A DNA stretch of 15,222 nucleotides from an uncultured Prevotella sp. (GCA_934229335.1 CAKQDQ010000051.1:1-15222); one strand, 5' to 3'; positions 1 to 7,273 are shown, numbered from the stretch's first letter. A program made the numbers and translations. The notes: generated by a model from the letters alone, not told the origin.

Positions 1-2
1 GT

Positions 3-2654
3 ATGGTACTTGTCGCTGCGGTATTGTATGGCGTTGTGCCTGGTATTATTACCGTAGGAGGTTGGTTTGAGTTGTTCTTTGTCAACACACTCGGTATGCC
101 TTTCAATACGGGCACTATCATTTACATCATTCTCCTCATCGCTGTTGTGCTGTGGGCGATATACGAAACTTATGCCAACAAGAGTGAGTTGCGTGGTAAT
201 GTTTCTTTCCTCGCATCTGTGGGAATGCTCGGTATTCCTTTCTATGGCTTCGGTTGGAAAGCTGTAGTGACTGGTATCGTGATAATCGCGGCTCTGTATT
301 TCGCTCTGATATATAAGCGTAATGGCGTCGTTCTGATTACAAACCGCATCAAGAATACGGCACTTTGCTGTATGCTTATGCTTATGATAGGTTACTCTAC
401 CTATTCTCTCATCGTGATACGTTCATCAGCTAATCCACCGATGGACCAGAACTCACCAGAGGATATCTTTACTTTGGGTAATTATCTTAGCCGTGATCAG
501 TATGGCGACCGTCCGTTGTTCTATGGTCCTCAGTACACTTCTCAAGTGGCATTGGATATAGAAGGCAATATGTGTGTGCCACGTCAGATTAAGGGTAAGC
601 CTATTTACCAGCGTGTAGAGAAAGAAAGTGAAGGTGAAAAGGACCGTTATTTCGTTGTACGTACAAAGGATTCGTACGAGTATGCACAGAATGTCATATT
701 CCCAAGAATGCACAGTGCTGACCACGCTTCGGCTTATGAGTCGTGGATGGGAGGCGTAGAAGGTAACGTAAAGCAGTACGATCGTTGCGGACAGTTGGTG
801 GATGTGAAGGTTCCAACCTTACTGGAGAACCTACGATTCTTCCTTTCTTACCAGTGCAACTTTATGTATTGGCGTTACTTTATGTGGAACTTCGCTGGTC
901 GACAGAATGACATTCAAGGCAATGGAGAGCTGGAACACGGCAACTGGATTACTGGAATACCATTCATTGACAACTGGATGCTGGGCGATCAGAGCAAATT
1001 GCCAGATGAGTTGAAGAACAATAAGGGTCACAACGTGTTCTACTGCCTGCCTCTTATCCTTGGTCTTATAGGATTATTCTGGCAAGCTTATAGAGGCAAG
1101 AAGGGAATACAGCAGTTCTGGGTAGTCTTCTTCCTGTTCTTTATGACAGGTTTGGCGATAGTACTTTACCTCAATCAGACTCCGCAACAGCCTCGTGAGC
1201 GTGACTATGCGTATGCAGGCTCTTTCTATGCCTTTGCTATTTGGTGCGGAATGGGTGTTGCTGCCATCATAGACATGATTGCTCGCAAGATGAAAAGCGA
1301 GAATGTTGCGGTTGCGGCAGTAGTATCAGTCTTGGCACTTCTTGTTCCTATTCAGATGGCGTCACAGACATGGGACGACCATGATAGGTCTGGAAGATAC
1401 ACTTGTCGTGACTTTGGTCAGAACTATTTGATGTCAATGCAGGACAAGGGTAATCCTATTATCTTCACCAATGGTGATAATGATACATTCCCATTGTGGT
1501 ACAATCAGGATGTAGAACAGGTAAGAACAGATGCAAGAGTCTGCAATCTTTCGTACTTACAGACCGACTGGTATATTGACCAGATGGTTCGTCCAGCATG
1601 GAAGTCGCCTTCTTTGCCAATCTCTTGGTCACGACTTGACTACTGTGCGGGTACTAATGAGTACATAGAGATACGTCCTGAGCTGAAGAATCAGATAAAG
1701 GAGTTCTACAAGACAGACTCAGTAGAGGCACGTCAGCGTTTTGGTAATGATCCGTTTGAGATAAAGACAGTACTTGAGAAGTGGGTACGTCAGAATAAAA
1801 ACGATGAAGATTACCACGTTATCCCTACTGATACGCTATACCTTAATATAGATAAGGAGGCGGTAAAGCGTAGTGGAATGATGCTGCCTAAGGACTCTTT
1901 GGGTAATGTTGTCATTCCAGACAGGATGGCAATCAGCCTTGTAGGTAAGCGAATGCTTTACAAGGGTGACCTAATGTTGCTCGAAATGCTGGCAAACCAC
2001 AACTGGGTACGTCCTTTGTACGTAGCGTTGACAGTAGGTGCTGACAATTATATGAATCTCAGTGAGAACTTTATACAGGAAGGTCTCGTCAATCGTATTA
2101 CACCGTTCCATACCAATGAGTCCAACAACTTCGATACAGAGAAGGTGTATAAGAATATGATGACTCGCTTCAAGTATGGTGGTTTGGAAGCTAAGGGTTT
2201 GTACCTTGACGAGACAGTGATGCGTATGTGCTACACACACCGTCGTCTCTTCGGTATGCTGATTAGTCATTTGATAAGCGAAGGCAAGACCGACAAGGCA
2301 CGTAAGGCGATAGCTTATGCTGAGAAAGTACTGCCTCAGTACAACATACCGATGAACTACATGAGCGGAGGATTAGACTTTGCAGAGTCATACTATCGAT
2401 TAAACGATAAGGCGAAAGCAGAGCAGGTAGTCTCTTCAATGTGGAAAGACTGCTCACAGTACCTCAACTATTATCTGTCATTGAGCCAGTCGCGTCTCCT
2501 TTCATCACAAAGAGAGTGCATGATGAACTTTTATGTCATGAAGAGTTTGTCTGATCTGATGCAGCACTACGGCAGTCCTAACGCAGGAAAGCGTAGTAAG
2601 GAGTTTGAAGCACTGCTGGATAGATACAGTGCTCGTGGTGGTCAGCTGCAGTAA
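3..2654 (+). CDS. DUF2723 family multi-pass membrane protein, 5'-truncated
   Basis: This is the C-terminal 883 residues of a large membrane protein. The reading frame is already open at the window edge, and full-length relatives have further N-terminal membrane helices, so the Met at base 3 is internal. Hydrophobic segments lie at about residues 1-30, 38-55, 68-105 and 118-140. A large extracytoplasmic loop (about 141-340) follows, then more helices at about 345-360, 371-390, 402-425 and 434-452, and a soluble C-terminal half with TPR-like helices near 760-830. Family signatures visible are a loop motif at 147-175 (SPEDIFTLGNY), TPQQPRERDYAYAGS at 393-407, WDDHDRS at 457-463 and NGDNDTFPLWY at 490-500. 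DUF2723 proteins are Bacteroidota-enriched and annotated as protein O-mannosyltransferase-like glycosyltransferases. That role is family knowledge, and substrate and acceptor are unknown here. The gene is followed by a structured spacer rather than an operon partner. Confidence 0.85.
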   Translation: MVLVAAVLYGVVPGIITVGGWFELFFVNTLGMPFNTGTIIYIILLIAVVLWAIYETYANKSELRGNVSFLASVGMLGIPFYGFGWKAVVTGIVIIAALYFALIYKRNGVVLITNRIKNTALCCMLMLMIGYSTYSLIVIRSSANPPMDQNSPEDIFTLGNYLSRDQYGDRPLFYGPQYTSQVALDIEGNMCVPRQIKGKPIYQRVEKESEGEKDRYFVVRTKDSYEYAQNVIFPRMHSADHASAYESWMGGVEGNVKQYDRCGQLVDVKVPTLLENLRFFLSYQCNFMYWRYFMWNFAGRQNDIQGNGELEHGNWITGIPFIDNWMLGDQSKLPDELKNNKGHNVFYCLPLILGLIGLFWQAYRGKKGIQQFWVVFFLFFMTGLAIVLYLNQTPQQPRERDYAYAGSFYAFAIWCGMGVAAIIDMIARKMKSENVAVAAVVSVLALLVPIQMASQTWDDHDRSGRYTCRDFGQNYLMSMQDKGNPIIFTNGDNDTFPLWYNQDVEQVRTDARVCNLSYLQTDWYIDQMVRPAWKSPSLPISWSRLDYCAGTNEYIEIRPELKNQIKEFYKTDSVEARQRFGNDPFEIKTVLEKWVRQNKNDEDYHVIPTDTLYLNIDKEAVKRSGMMLPKDSLGNVVIPDRMAISLVGKRMLYKGDLMLLEMLANHNWVRPLYVALTVGADNYMNLSENFIQEGLVNRITPFHTNESNNFDTEKVYKNMMTRFKYGGLEAKGLYLDETVMRMCYTHRRLFGMLISHLISEGKTDKARKAIAYAEKVLPQYNIPMNYMSGGLDFAESYYRLNDKAKAEQVVSSMWKDCSQYLNYYLSLSQSRLLSSQRECMMNFYVMKSLSDLMQHYGSPNAGKRSKEFEALLDRYSARGGQLQ

Positions 2655-2722
2655 TGTGGTGCGATATGCACTTATAGTAGAGACAGATACTATAATAATA
2701 TAGGCAGATTTGAGACAGCATC

Positions 2723-2740
2723 ATAGTATAGACATACTAT
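2723..2740. repeat. Short perfect hairpin ATAGTAT-AGAC-ATACTAT
   Basis: Two 7-bp arms (2723-2729 and 2734-2740) are perfect reverse complements around a 4-nt loop. The stem is AT-only apart from one G-C pair, so it is weak, and no T-run follows. It is 68 bp downstream of the DUF2723 stop and may form part of its 3' untranslated region. Confidence 0.5.
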
Positions 2741-2776
2741 AGAAAGGTGCTTTAAGAATCGCCAAATAACAGAAAG

Positions 2777-2859
2777 AGAGTTATGGTTATACAGAAGAAG
2801 GCTTTAAGATACTCTGTTATGGAGTGAAGAAAAGCTGACTGTGGTATAGCCATAACTCT
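2777..2859. repeat. Long-range inverted repeat, 16-bp arms
   Basis: The left arm AGAGTTATGGTTATAC (2777-2792) pairs with the right arm GTATAGCCATAACTCT (2844-2859), with a single G-U wobble in RNA. A 51-nt loop contains a smaller hairpin at 2811-2825. The arm length makes a chance match unlikely. No T-run suited to an intrinsic terminator follows on either strand. It ends 59 bp before the deacetylase start. Confidence 0.6.
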
Positions 2860-2918
2860 TTAATTTGATGGTAAGTTAAGCAGAATTACTCACCGTCATA
2901 CATTATAACAATTAATAT

Positions 2919-3530
2919 ATGCTTATAGAACAACCGTCCAAATGGTTACGATGGATATATCCCAAGGCGTTATGGCGAATGGATCCGACCCAACATGCGG
3001 TATATCTCACCTTCGATGACGGTCCTATACCAGAGTCAACACCGTATATACTCGATACACTAAAGAAGTTTAATGCCAAGGCTACATTCTTCATGGTGGG
3101 CGAAAACGTCATGCGTTATCCTGAGTTATACAAGCGAATAGTGGCAGAAGGACACCAGGTAGGAAATCATACGTACAACCATTTAGGAAGTCTTCGCCAC
3201 TCACTCGTTACCTATCAGCATAATGTAGAGAAGGCAAACGAGTTGATACGCTCCCATCTCTTTCGTCCGCCTCATGGCTGGATGACCCACGCCTCATACC
3301 ATATGTTGAGGCGTAAGTACACCATTGTGATGTGGGACCTCGTAACACGTGACTATTCCCATATGCTAAACGCCTTCGATGTGTTGAGAAATGTGGTGAT
3401 GTATGCACGTAATGGCTCCATCATAACCTTTCACGATTCACTGAAGAGTATAGAAAAGTTACACTATGCATTACCTGCCTCGTTACGTTTTCTAAAAGAA
3501 CAGGGATATGAATTCAGAACTTTCGAATGA
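2919..3530 (+). CDS. Polysaccharide deacetylase family protein (NodB homology domain)
   Basis: A 203-residue protein that is almost entirely one carbohydrate esterase family 4 / NodB domain. These metal-dependent enzymes remove N- or O-acetyl groups from sugars such as N-acetylglucosamine in peptidoglycan or chitin-like polymers. Motif 1 is TFDDGP (31-36), with D33 the expected base and D34 a metal ligand. Motif 2 is HTYNH (84-88), giving the two metal-binding histidines. Motif 3 is RPPHG (116-120), where most relatives have RPPYG. Motif 4 is around WDLVTRDY (139-146) and motif 5 is FHDS (171-174) with the catalytic histidine. All key residues are present, so it should be active. No signal peptide or membrane anchor is evident, though the N-terminus is rich in Trp and Tyr, so the site of action is unclear. 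The last 23 bases overlap queG, which points to translational coupling. The physiological substrate cannot be named from sequence. Confidence 0.88.
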   Translation: MLIEQPSKWLRWIYPKALWRMDPTQHAVYLTFDDGPIPESTPYILDTLKKFNAKATFFMVGENVMRYPELYKRIVAEGHQVGNHTYNHLGSLRHSLVTYQHNVEKANELIRSHLFRPPHGWMTHASYHMLRRKYTIVMWDLVTRDYSHMLNAFDVLRNVVMYARNGSIITFHDSLKSIEKLHYALPASLRFLKEQGYEFRTFE

Positions 3531-4464
3531 AGAAAGCACGGTGTATAAGCTGCCAGATGTATCCACTCTTACTACGATAGCAAAGGAGTATGATTTCTGC
3601 GCCTGTGGTATAGTAAGCCTGACAGCCGTAGACGAAGAGACAGCGCAATATTATCATAACTGGATAAGCAAGAAAAAAAACGCTGAGATGGATTATCTCG
3701 CCAATTATGAAGATAAACGTTACGATCCGAGAGAGCTGATGCCAGAGGCAAAGACGATGATATGCCTTGCCATGTCGTATGCTCCAGACACCGCTTTCTC
3801 CTTGTCGTCAGAAGGCTATAGCTTTGCTGCTTATGCCCTTGGCAAGGACTATCACGACGTAGTAAAGGCACGTTTGCGTGCGTTAGCTGAGCGACTTGGT
3901 CTTAGAACATACCGCGTCTTCACTGATACCGCTCCAATACTTGAACGCTATTGGGCAGAGAAAGCTGGGATAGGATGGATAGGACGCAACAGGCAGATAA
4001 TAATACCGCATTACGGTAGTATGGTTTTCTTGGGAGAGATAATGACAGACGCCATAGCGACAGAGGTGACACAGCCGTTGAATAGAAGCTGTGGCAAATG
4101 CCGAAAGTGCATAGAAGCCTGTCCTACCCATGCCCTTGGTGAGAGCTTTGACGCCCGATTATGTTTGTCGTATCAGACCATAGAGAATAGGGGATCAATA
4201 CCAGAACACATCGCAGGCATGATGACAGACTGCATATACGGTTGTGACAAGTGTCAGAATGCGTGCCCACATAACGCTAATGCAATTCCTACAACGGTAA
4301 AAGAGTTTCAACCTTCAGAAGCACTACGAGCTATGACGAGAGAGCAATGGAACGAGTTAACCGTAGAAAAATATAGAGAACTGTTCAAAGGCTCAGCCGT
4401 AAAGAGAGCGAAATACGATGGGTTGAAAAGAAATATAGACTGTATAAAAAATAGAAAGAAATAA
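3508..4464 (+). CDS. queG: Epoxyqueuosine reductase QueG
   Basis: A 318-residue cytoplasmic enzyme that reduces epoxyqueuosine to queuosine at the wobble base of GUN-anticodon tRNAs (Asp, Asn, His, Tyr), using a cobalamin and two 4Fe-4S clusters. The family core DTAPILERYWAEKAGIGWIGRN runs from residue 140, and D140 corresponds to the conserved catalytic aspartate. The cluster cysteines are C195, C198, C201 and C205 (CxxCxxCxxxCP), then C242, C246, C249 and C253 (CDKCQNACP). The C-terminal WNELT...KRAKYDGLKRNI segment (281-310) is typical of the family. The protein lacks the C-terminal HEAT-like repeats found in the longer E. coli and B. subtilis enzymes (about 380 residues), so it is a short form. 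The chosen ATG lies inside the 3' end of the deacetylase gene. AGGG sits just before it, and no nearer in-frame start precedes the conserved region. Confidence 0.95.
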   Translation: MNSELSNEESTVYKLPDVSTLTTIAKEYDFCACGIVSLTAVDEETAQYYHNWISKKKNAEMDYLANYEDKRYDPRELMPEAKTMICLAMSYAPDTAFSLSSEGYSFAAYALGKDYHDVVKARLRALAERLGLRTYRVFTDTAPILERYWAEKAGIGWIGRNRQIIIPHYGSMVFLGEIMTDAIATEVTQPLNRSCGKCRKCIEACPTHALGESFDARLCLSYQTIENRGSIPEHIAGMMTDCIYGCDKCQNACPHNANAIPTTVKEFQPSEALRAMTREQWNELTVEKYRELFKGSAVKRAKYDGLKRNIDCIKNRKK

Positions 4465-4469
4465 CAACA

Positions 4470-5174
4470 ATGAGAAATTCTCAGCCAGCTCTGATACGTG
4501 CCTTCTTCGCATCGTTCGCTGAAGGCGTGTTGTCAGAAAATGCAGAACATCAGGAACAGACGGTAGAACTGACACCGCAGAGGGTAAAACAAATAATGTT
4601 AGAGCATTATGAAGAGATATCAAAGCACTATTTTGATATTCTTTTTAATCCGCTCGCCATCATTCATTACGACACTGCAGAAGAACTCATAGCCATACTG
4701 CGTTCGCCTGAGGTCGCACCAACATTGCAGACACCGATGGACCTCTTCAAACACGTGTGCCGTACAGAAGAGGCTCACGAAGACATGGTGACGGAATATA
4801 GGCGCAACTTCACGTCATTGCTGTCAGGAAGAGTAATGTCCCTCGAAGACTTCTTCGATGGTTTCCCCGAAGGGTATATGGAAGACGTACAGGGACACTG
4901 CGAGAAAGAAGTAAGAGCATTGACACAGGTTGTGGTAAAAGCGTTCTTCGCAGGACGCAAAGCGACAAAAGCCAACACGTCAACAGGAGTGAACCAGGTA
5001 TATCTCTTCCGCTTGTTGTTGGATAATATGCAGTGCTTGCTACACTCACACCCAGTAGAGATGAGCGAAGACATAGACCTTACCGACGCCTTCATGAAGG
5101 TATGTGGCAATGAACAGAACATGAACACCATGTTACAGACCATGCAGGCGGTGTTGCAAGAGGCTGCATCGTAG
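4470..5174 (+). CDS. Unrecognised 234-residue helical protein, queG operon
   Basis: I do not recognise this family. The protein is soluble by appearance: no signal peptide, no convincing membrane helix and a largely helical, acidic composition with many Glu, Met and Leu. Regions of note are an N-terminal helix (about 1-22), a helical stretch LTPQRVKQIMLEHYEEISKH (about 34-53), an aromatic/acidic segment SLEDFFDGFPEGYMEDV (about 123-139) and a Met-rich C-terminus (about 210-228). It starts only 5 bp after the queG stop and shares its strand, so it is almost certainly co-transcribed with queG and the deacetylase. Base composition resembles its neighbours, so there is no sign of recent transfer. 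It is followed by a terminator-like hairpin. A link to tRNA modification or envelope work would be guesswork. The coding call rests on length, operon position and absence of a better frame. Confidence 0.75.
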   Translation: MRNSQPALIRAFFASFAEGVLSENAEHQEQTVELTPQRVKQIMLEHYEEISKHYFDILFNPLAIIHYDTAEELIAILRSPEVAPTLQTPMDLFKHVCRTEEAHEDMVTEYRRNFTSLLSGRVMSLEDFFDGFPEGYMEDVQGHCEKEVRALTQVVVKAFFAGRKATKANTSTGVNQVYLFRLLLDNMQCLLHSHPVEMSEDIDLTDAFMKVCGNEQNMNTMLQTMQAVLQEAAS

Positions 5175-5191
5175 AACAATATTACTTTAGA

Positions 5192-5204
5192 GGTGGTTCT
5201 ATAA
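5192..5204 (+). repeat. Partial extra copy of the foldback-element end
   Basis: The 13 bases GGTGGTTCTATAA are identical to positions 2-14 of the terminal repeat at 5266-5283 and in the same orientation. Over the full 18-base terminal repeat, 15 positions agree. It lies 17 bp after the upstream gene's stop. It may be the remnant of a second element or the original left end of a longer one. Confidence 0.65.
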
Positions 5205-5216
5205 GTCACCATTAAA

Positions 5217-5254
5217 ATAGCCGTTTCTTAAAAAGACTTCTAAGAGACGGCTAT
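5217..5254. terminator. Bidirectional intrinsic-terminator-like hairpin
   Basis: ATAGCCGTTTCTTA (5217-5230) pairs with TAAGAGACGGCTAT (5241-5254) with one G-U wobble and a 10-nt loop. On the plus strand ATATTTCT follows. On the minus strand the stem is followed by TTTTAA. It is 42 bp after the stop of the 234-residue protein, so it probably ends the deacetylase-queG transcript and may also stop EamA transcription from the other side. Confidence 0.72.
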
Positions 5255-5265
5255 ATTTCTATTAT

Positions 5266-5458
5266 GGGTGGTTCTATAAATTAGCTTTGTTATATTTCGA
5301 GACTATTTTCGAGATTAAAGTGTAAGTGAGCGAAGAAGTTATGCTATGCATAACGACTGAGAGAACTTACGCTTTGAACCGAAAAGAGACCGAAAGATAA
5401 CAAAACGTTATCTTAATACTGAAGTTTTATCTTACGGTGGTAATTTATAGAACCACCC
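5266..5458. mobile_element. 193-bp MITE-like foldback element with 18-bp TIRs
   Basis: The ends GGGTGGTTCTATAAATTA (5266-5283) and its exact reverse complement (5441-5458) form perfect 18-bp terminal inverted repeats. TTAT lies directly outside each end (5262-5265 and 5459-5462), consistent with a 4-bp target-site duplication. The interior is itself nearly palindromic. GCTTTGTTAT (5284-5293) pairs with ATAACAAAAC (5397-5406) at 9 of 10 positions, AAAGTGTAAGT (5317-5327) with ACTTACGCTTT (5365-5375) with one wobble, and GTTATGC/GCATAAC (5338-5354) closes around a TAT loop. A second local hairpin, AAGATAAC/GTTATCTT, lies at 5394-5414. No open frame of useful length is present, so any movement would need a transposase supplied elsewhere. 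The short duplication and G-rich ends would fit several IS families (IS5-like among them), but I cannot name the parent. Confidence 0.78.
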
Positions 5459-5473
5459 TTATAATACACCAAC

Positions 5474-5522
5474 AGGTTGACACTGCAAGCACATTACTTT
5501 TAGTGTCAACCTTTATTTTTTC
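5474..5522 (+). terminator. Terminator-like hairpin overlapping the EamA stop codon
   Basis: AGGTTGACACT (5474-5484) and AGTGTCAACCT (5502-5512) form a perfect 11-bp stem with a 17-nt loop. The T-rich tract TTTATTTTTT follows on the plus strand (5513-5522), as expected for rho-independent termination of rightward transcription. The stem contains the EamA stop codon (complement of 5506-5508), and the T-run is the complement of that gene's last Lys/Asn codons. On the minus strand no T-run follows. It would act as a backup stop for read-through into the convergent gene. Confidence 0.68.
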
Positions 5523-6393
5523 TTGCAAAGACAGTCTGTAATACTACAGAGGAGATAATCATGACCAGACCAATCCAGAAATACACATTCACCTCTTTGG
5601 CTTCGTTAAAGATAATCATAGCAAAGATAATGCTGTATATCGGCTCAAGGTTATATGTAAGATTCACAGTAAATGCGCTGATGGAACGTAGTGCTTGTAA
5701 CTGTAGCAGGAATGGACCAATGGTAAACACAGAACCAAAAACAAGTAGGGCGATAAGGTCTGTAGTAGTAGGAACAAGTGTGGCAGAAGGGAACAACCAT
5801 GCATAGATAGGCATGACAAGAGTTAGCATCCCCCAACCAATGCCCAATTCGTACACCAACATGGTGCTACTCTTGTGCCCAGTATTCTCTTGCGTGCGTT
5901 TGCTATAAATAGAAAACAGTGCGTAAAAGAAAGAGCACAGCACACCAAACGCTATACCCAAGCGGTATCTTGAGTCGAATCCGAAGATAAAGAGTATTCC
6001 GAGGAAAGAGATAAGAGACAGCATCAGCTCACGCAAGGAGTAGCGTCGATGCGATATTATAGGGTCGAGCAGTGCCGTAGAAAATCCGTCGAGAGCTATA
6101 CTTATAACACCTATTGACACGTTCGACGCCTTAATGCTGGCATAGAAAAATACCCAGTGTACAACAAGCAGAAAGCCACACCAAACCATTTGTTTGAAAT
6201 GTGCACGTGGCAGGCGATGCAGGCGCCCATTAAAATACATGATACTCGACATCACTATGCCTGCGATGAGCATACGATACCATACCAGTGGTATCTCGGA
6301 AAGCGTAATGAACCTTCCGAAGAGTCCTGTAGCACCAGCTAACAGCACTGCGCTATGAAGACGTAGATAAGCATCATTCTTTGTGATATTCAT
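5506..6393 (-). CDS. EamA/DMT-superfamily transporter
   Basis: A 295-residue integral membrane protein of the drug/metabolite transporter superfamily, with about ten hydrophobic helices arranged as two EamA (DUF6) repeats. The first repeat covers roughly residues 10-135 and includes GATGLFGRFI and a VVHWVFFYASIKASNVSIGVIS segment. The second covers about 145-290, with the typical FTVNLTYNLEPIYSIIFAMIIFNE near its end. EamA proteins export or exchange small metabolites, and the substrate cannot be deduced. I chose the ATG at 6391-6393 (MNITKND...) over an in-frame upstream start that would add 19 aromatic residues read from AT-rich promoter DNA, because the shorter start places the first membrane helix normally. 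The gene diverges from the phosphatase gene across 100 bp and converges on the queG operon. Confidence 0.87.
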   Translation of the reverse strand: MNITKNDAYLRLHSAVLLAGATGLFGRFITLSEIPLVWYRMLIAGIVMSSIMYFNGRLHRLPRAHFKQMVWCGFLLVVHWVFFYASIKASNVSIGVISIALDGFSTALLDPIISHRRYSLRELMLSLISFLGILFIFGFDSRYRLGIAFGVLCSFFYALFSIYSKRTQENTGHKSSTMLVYELGIGWGMLTLVMPIYAWLFPSATLVPTTTDLIALLVFGSVFTIGPFLLQLQALRSISAFTVNLTYNLEPIYSIIFAMIIFNEAKEVNVYFWIGLVMIISSVVLQTVFARKNKG

Positions 6394-6427
6394 AAGTAAT
6401 AAAATAACGTAAAAGTTTAATGTATTA

Positions 6428-6459
6428 TTGTATGAATAGAAATAAAACACTTAACTTTG
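6428..6459 (+). promoter_or_regulatory. Bacteroidota-type promoter for the phosphatase gene
   Basis: TTG at 6428-6430, a 21-bp spacer and TAACTTTG at 6452-6459 match the Bacteroidota sigma-ABfr pattern (TTG, 19-21 bp, TAnnTTTG). Transcription would start near 6466, leaving a leader of about 28 nt. Confidence 0.7.
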
Positions 6460-6493
6460 CATAAAAATACGTTTCAAAAACAAATATTACACT

Positions 6494-7273
6494 ATGATAA
6501 CACTTGAGACTTTAATAGATGTAGTGAAGGAAGCCTCTTCACTTATGGTTACAGACCATTTTGACGTAGCGCAAAAAGGTGGCTATTCTAACATCGTTAC
6601 ATCGTCAGACCTTGCGGTGCAAGACTTCCTTTGTTCGCGTTTATCAGAGCTAATGCCGGGAAGCGGATTCCTTTGTGAAGAGAAGGATATGCAGGATGCT
6701 TCTCATGAATATACATGGATAATAGACCCTATAGATGGAACAGCCAACTATAGTCGTGGCATAGCGCAGTGTGCGATATGCGTTGGACTGCGTGTAGGCA
6801 CAGAAATGCGTCTCGGTGTGGTTTACCTTCCACGCACGGGAGAACTGTTCTCCGCCGAAAAAGGCAAGGGAGCTTTCCTTAACGGAGAGCCAATTCATGT
6901 GTCAGACCGTCCGTTTGGTGACGCTATCATCTGCACAGCATATTCCGTTTACCATAAGGAACTGACTGATGTGTGCTCAGCTATTGTTGCTGACGTTATG
7001 AAAGAATGTAATGATTTCCGACGTTTTGGAGCTTGCGCACCAGAGCTATGTTATATGGCGATGGGCAGATGCGAGCTGTATTTCGAGATACAGTTATGCC
7101 CCTGGGATTTCGCTGCTGCTTCGTTGATAGTCTCAGAGGCAGGTGGTGTGATAACAGACGTTACGGGAAGCCCCCTTACGTGCGTTGCACATAAGGGGGT
7201 GATAGCCGCTAATACACCAGAGAACCATAAGAGGTTGCTCGGCATAGTGTCAGAAAGGGTAGGGCATAACTAA
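6494..7273 (+). CDS. Inositol monophosphatase family protein
   Basis: A 259-residue cytoplasmic phosphatase of the lithium-sensitive FIG superfamily, which uses Mg2+ to hydrolyse phosphate monoesters such as inositol-1-phosphate. Metal-site motifs are intact: CEEKD at 61-65 (glutamates 62 and 63), WIIDPIDGTANY at 75-86 with D78 and D81, and CPWDFAAASLIVSEAGG at 202-218 with W204-D205. The DPIDGT version and overall length fit the IMPase/SuhB branch better than CysQ (usually DPLDGT), but substrate preference within this superfamily is often broad, so I give no gene symbol. The start is the first ATG after a consensus promoter. The 3' end overlaps the stop codon of the convergent metal permease by 4 bp. 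Confidence 0.9.
   Translation: MITLETLIDVVKEASSLMVTDHFDVAQKGGYSNIVTSSDLAVQDFLCSRLSELMPGSGFLCEEKDMQDASHEYTWIIDPIDGTANYSRGIAQCAICVGLRVGTEMRLGVVYLPRTGELFSAEKGKGAFLNGEPIHVSDRPFGDAIICTAYSVYHKELTDVCSAIVADVMKECNDFRRFGACAPELCYMAMGRCELYFEIQLCPWDFAAASLIVSEAGGVITDVTGSPLTCVAHKGVIAANTPENHKRLLGIVSERVGHN

Larger units (their letters stand above)
2655..2918. other. Structured intergenic spacer rich in inverted repeats
   Basis: This 264-bp stretch separates the DUF2723 gene from the deacetylase operon. It holds a 7-bp perfect inverted repeat with a 4-nt loop (2723-2740) and a 16-bp inverted repeat whose arms lie 51 nt apart (2777-2792 and 2844-2859), with one G-U pair if transcribed. Inside that loop is a small ACTC/GAGT hairpin (2811-2825). 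The word GCTTTAAGA occurs twice (2749 and 2801 regions). No exact TAnnTTTG promoter box was found on the plus strand. No coding potential is evident. It could be the 3' end of the DUF2723 transcript, a leader for the downstream operon or a decayed repeat element. Confidence 0.5.
5175..5505. other. Gene-free stretch between convergent genes
   Basis: This 331-bp region lies between the plus-strand queG operon and the minus-strand EamA gene. I see no coding sequence in it. It is almost wholly explained by a partial repeat end (5192-5204), a terminator-like hairpin (5217-5254), the 193-bp foldback element (5266-5458) and a second hairpin (5474-5512) that runs into the EamA stop codon. Confidence 0.8.

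Noticed and set aside
4775..5212. A 145-codon open frame on the minus strand opposite the 234-residue protein
   Set aside because: It lies wholly within the shadow of the plus-strand gene, shows a Cys/Ser/Thr-rich composition typical of antisense frames, and the plus frame has better operon context.
6394..6450. A longer EamA start adding 19 residues
   Set aside because: The added stretch is Tyr/Phe/Asn-rich sequence read from the AT-rich divergent promoter region, and the ATG at 6391-6393 gives a normal first helix.
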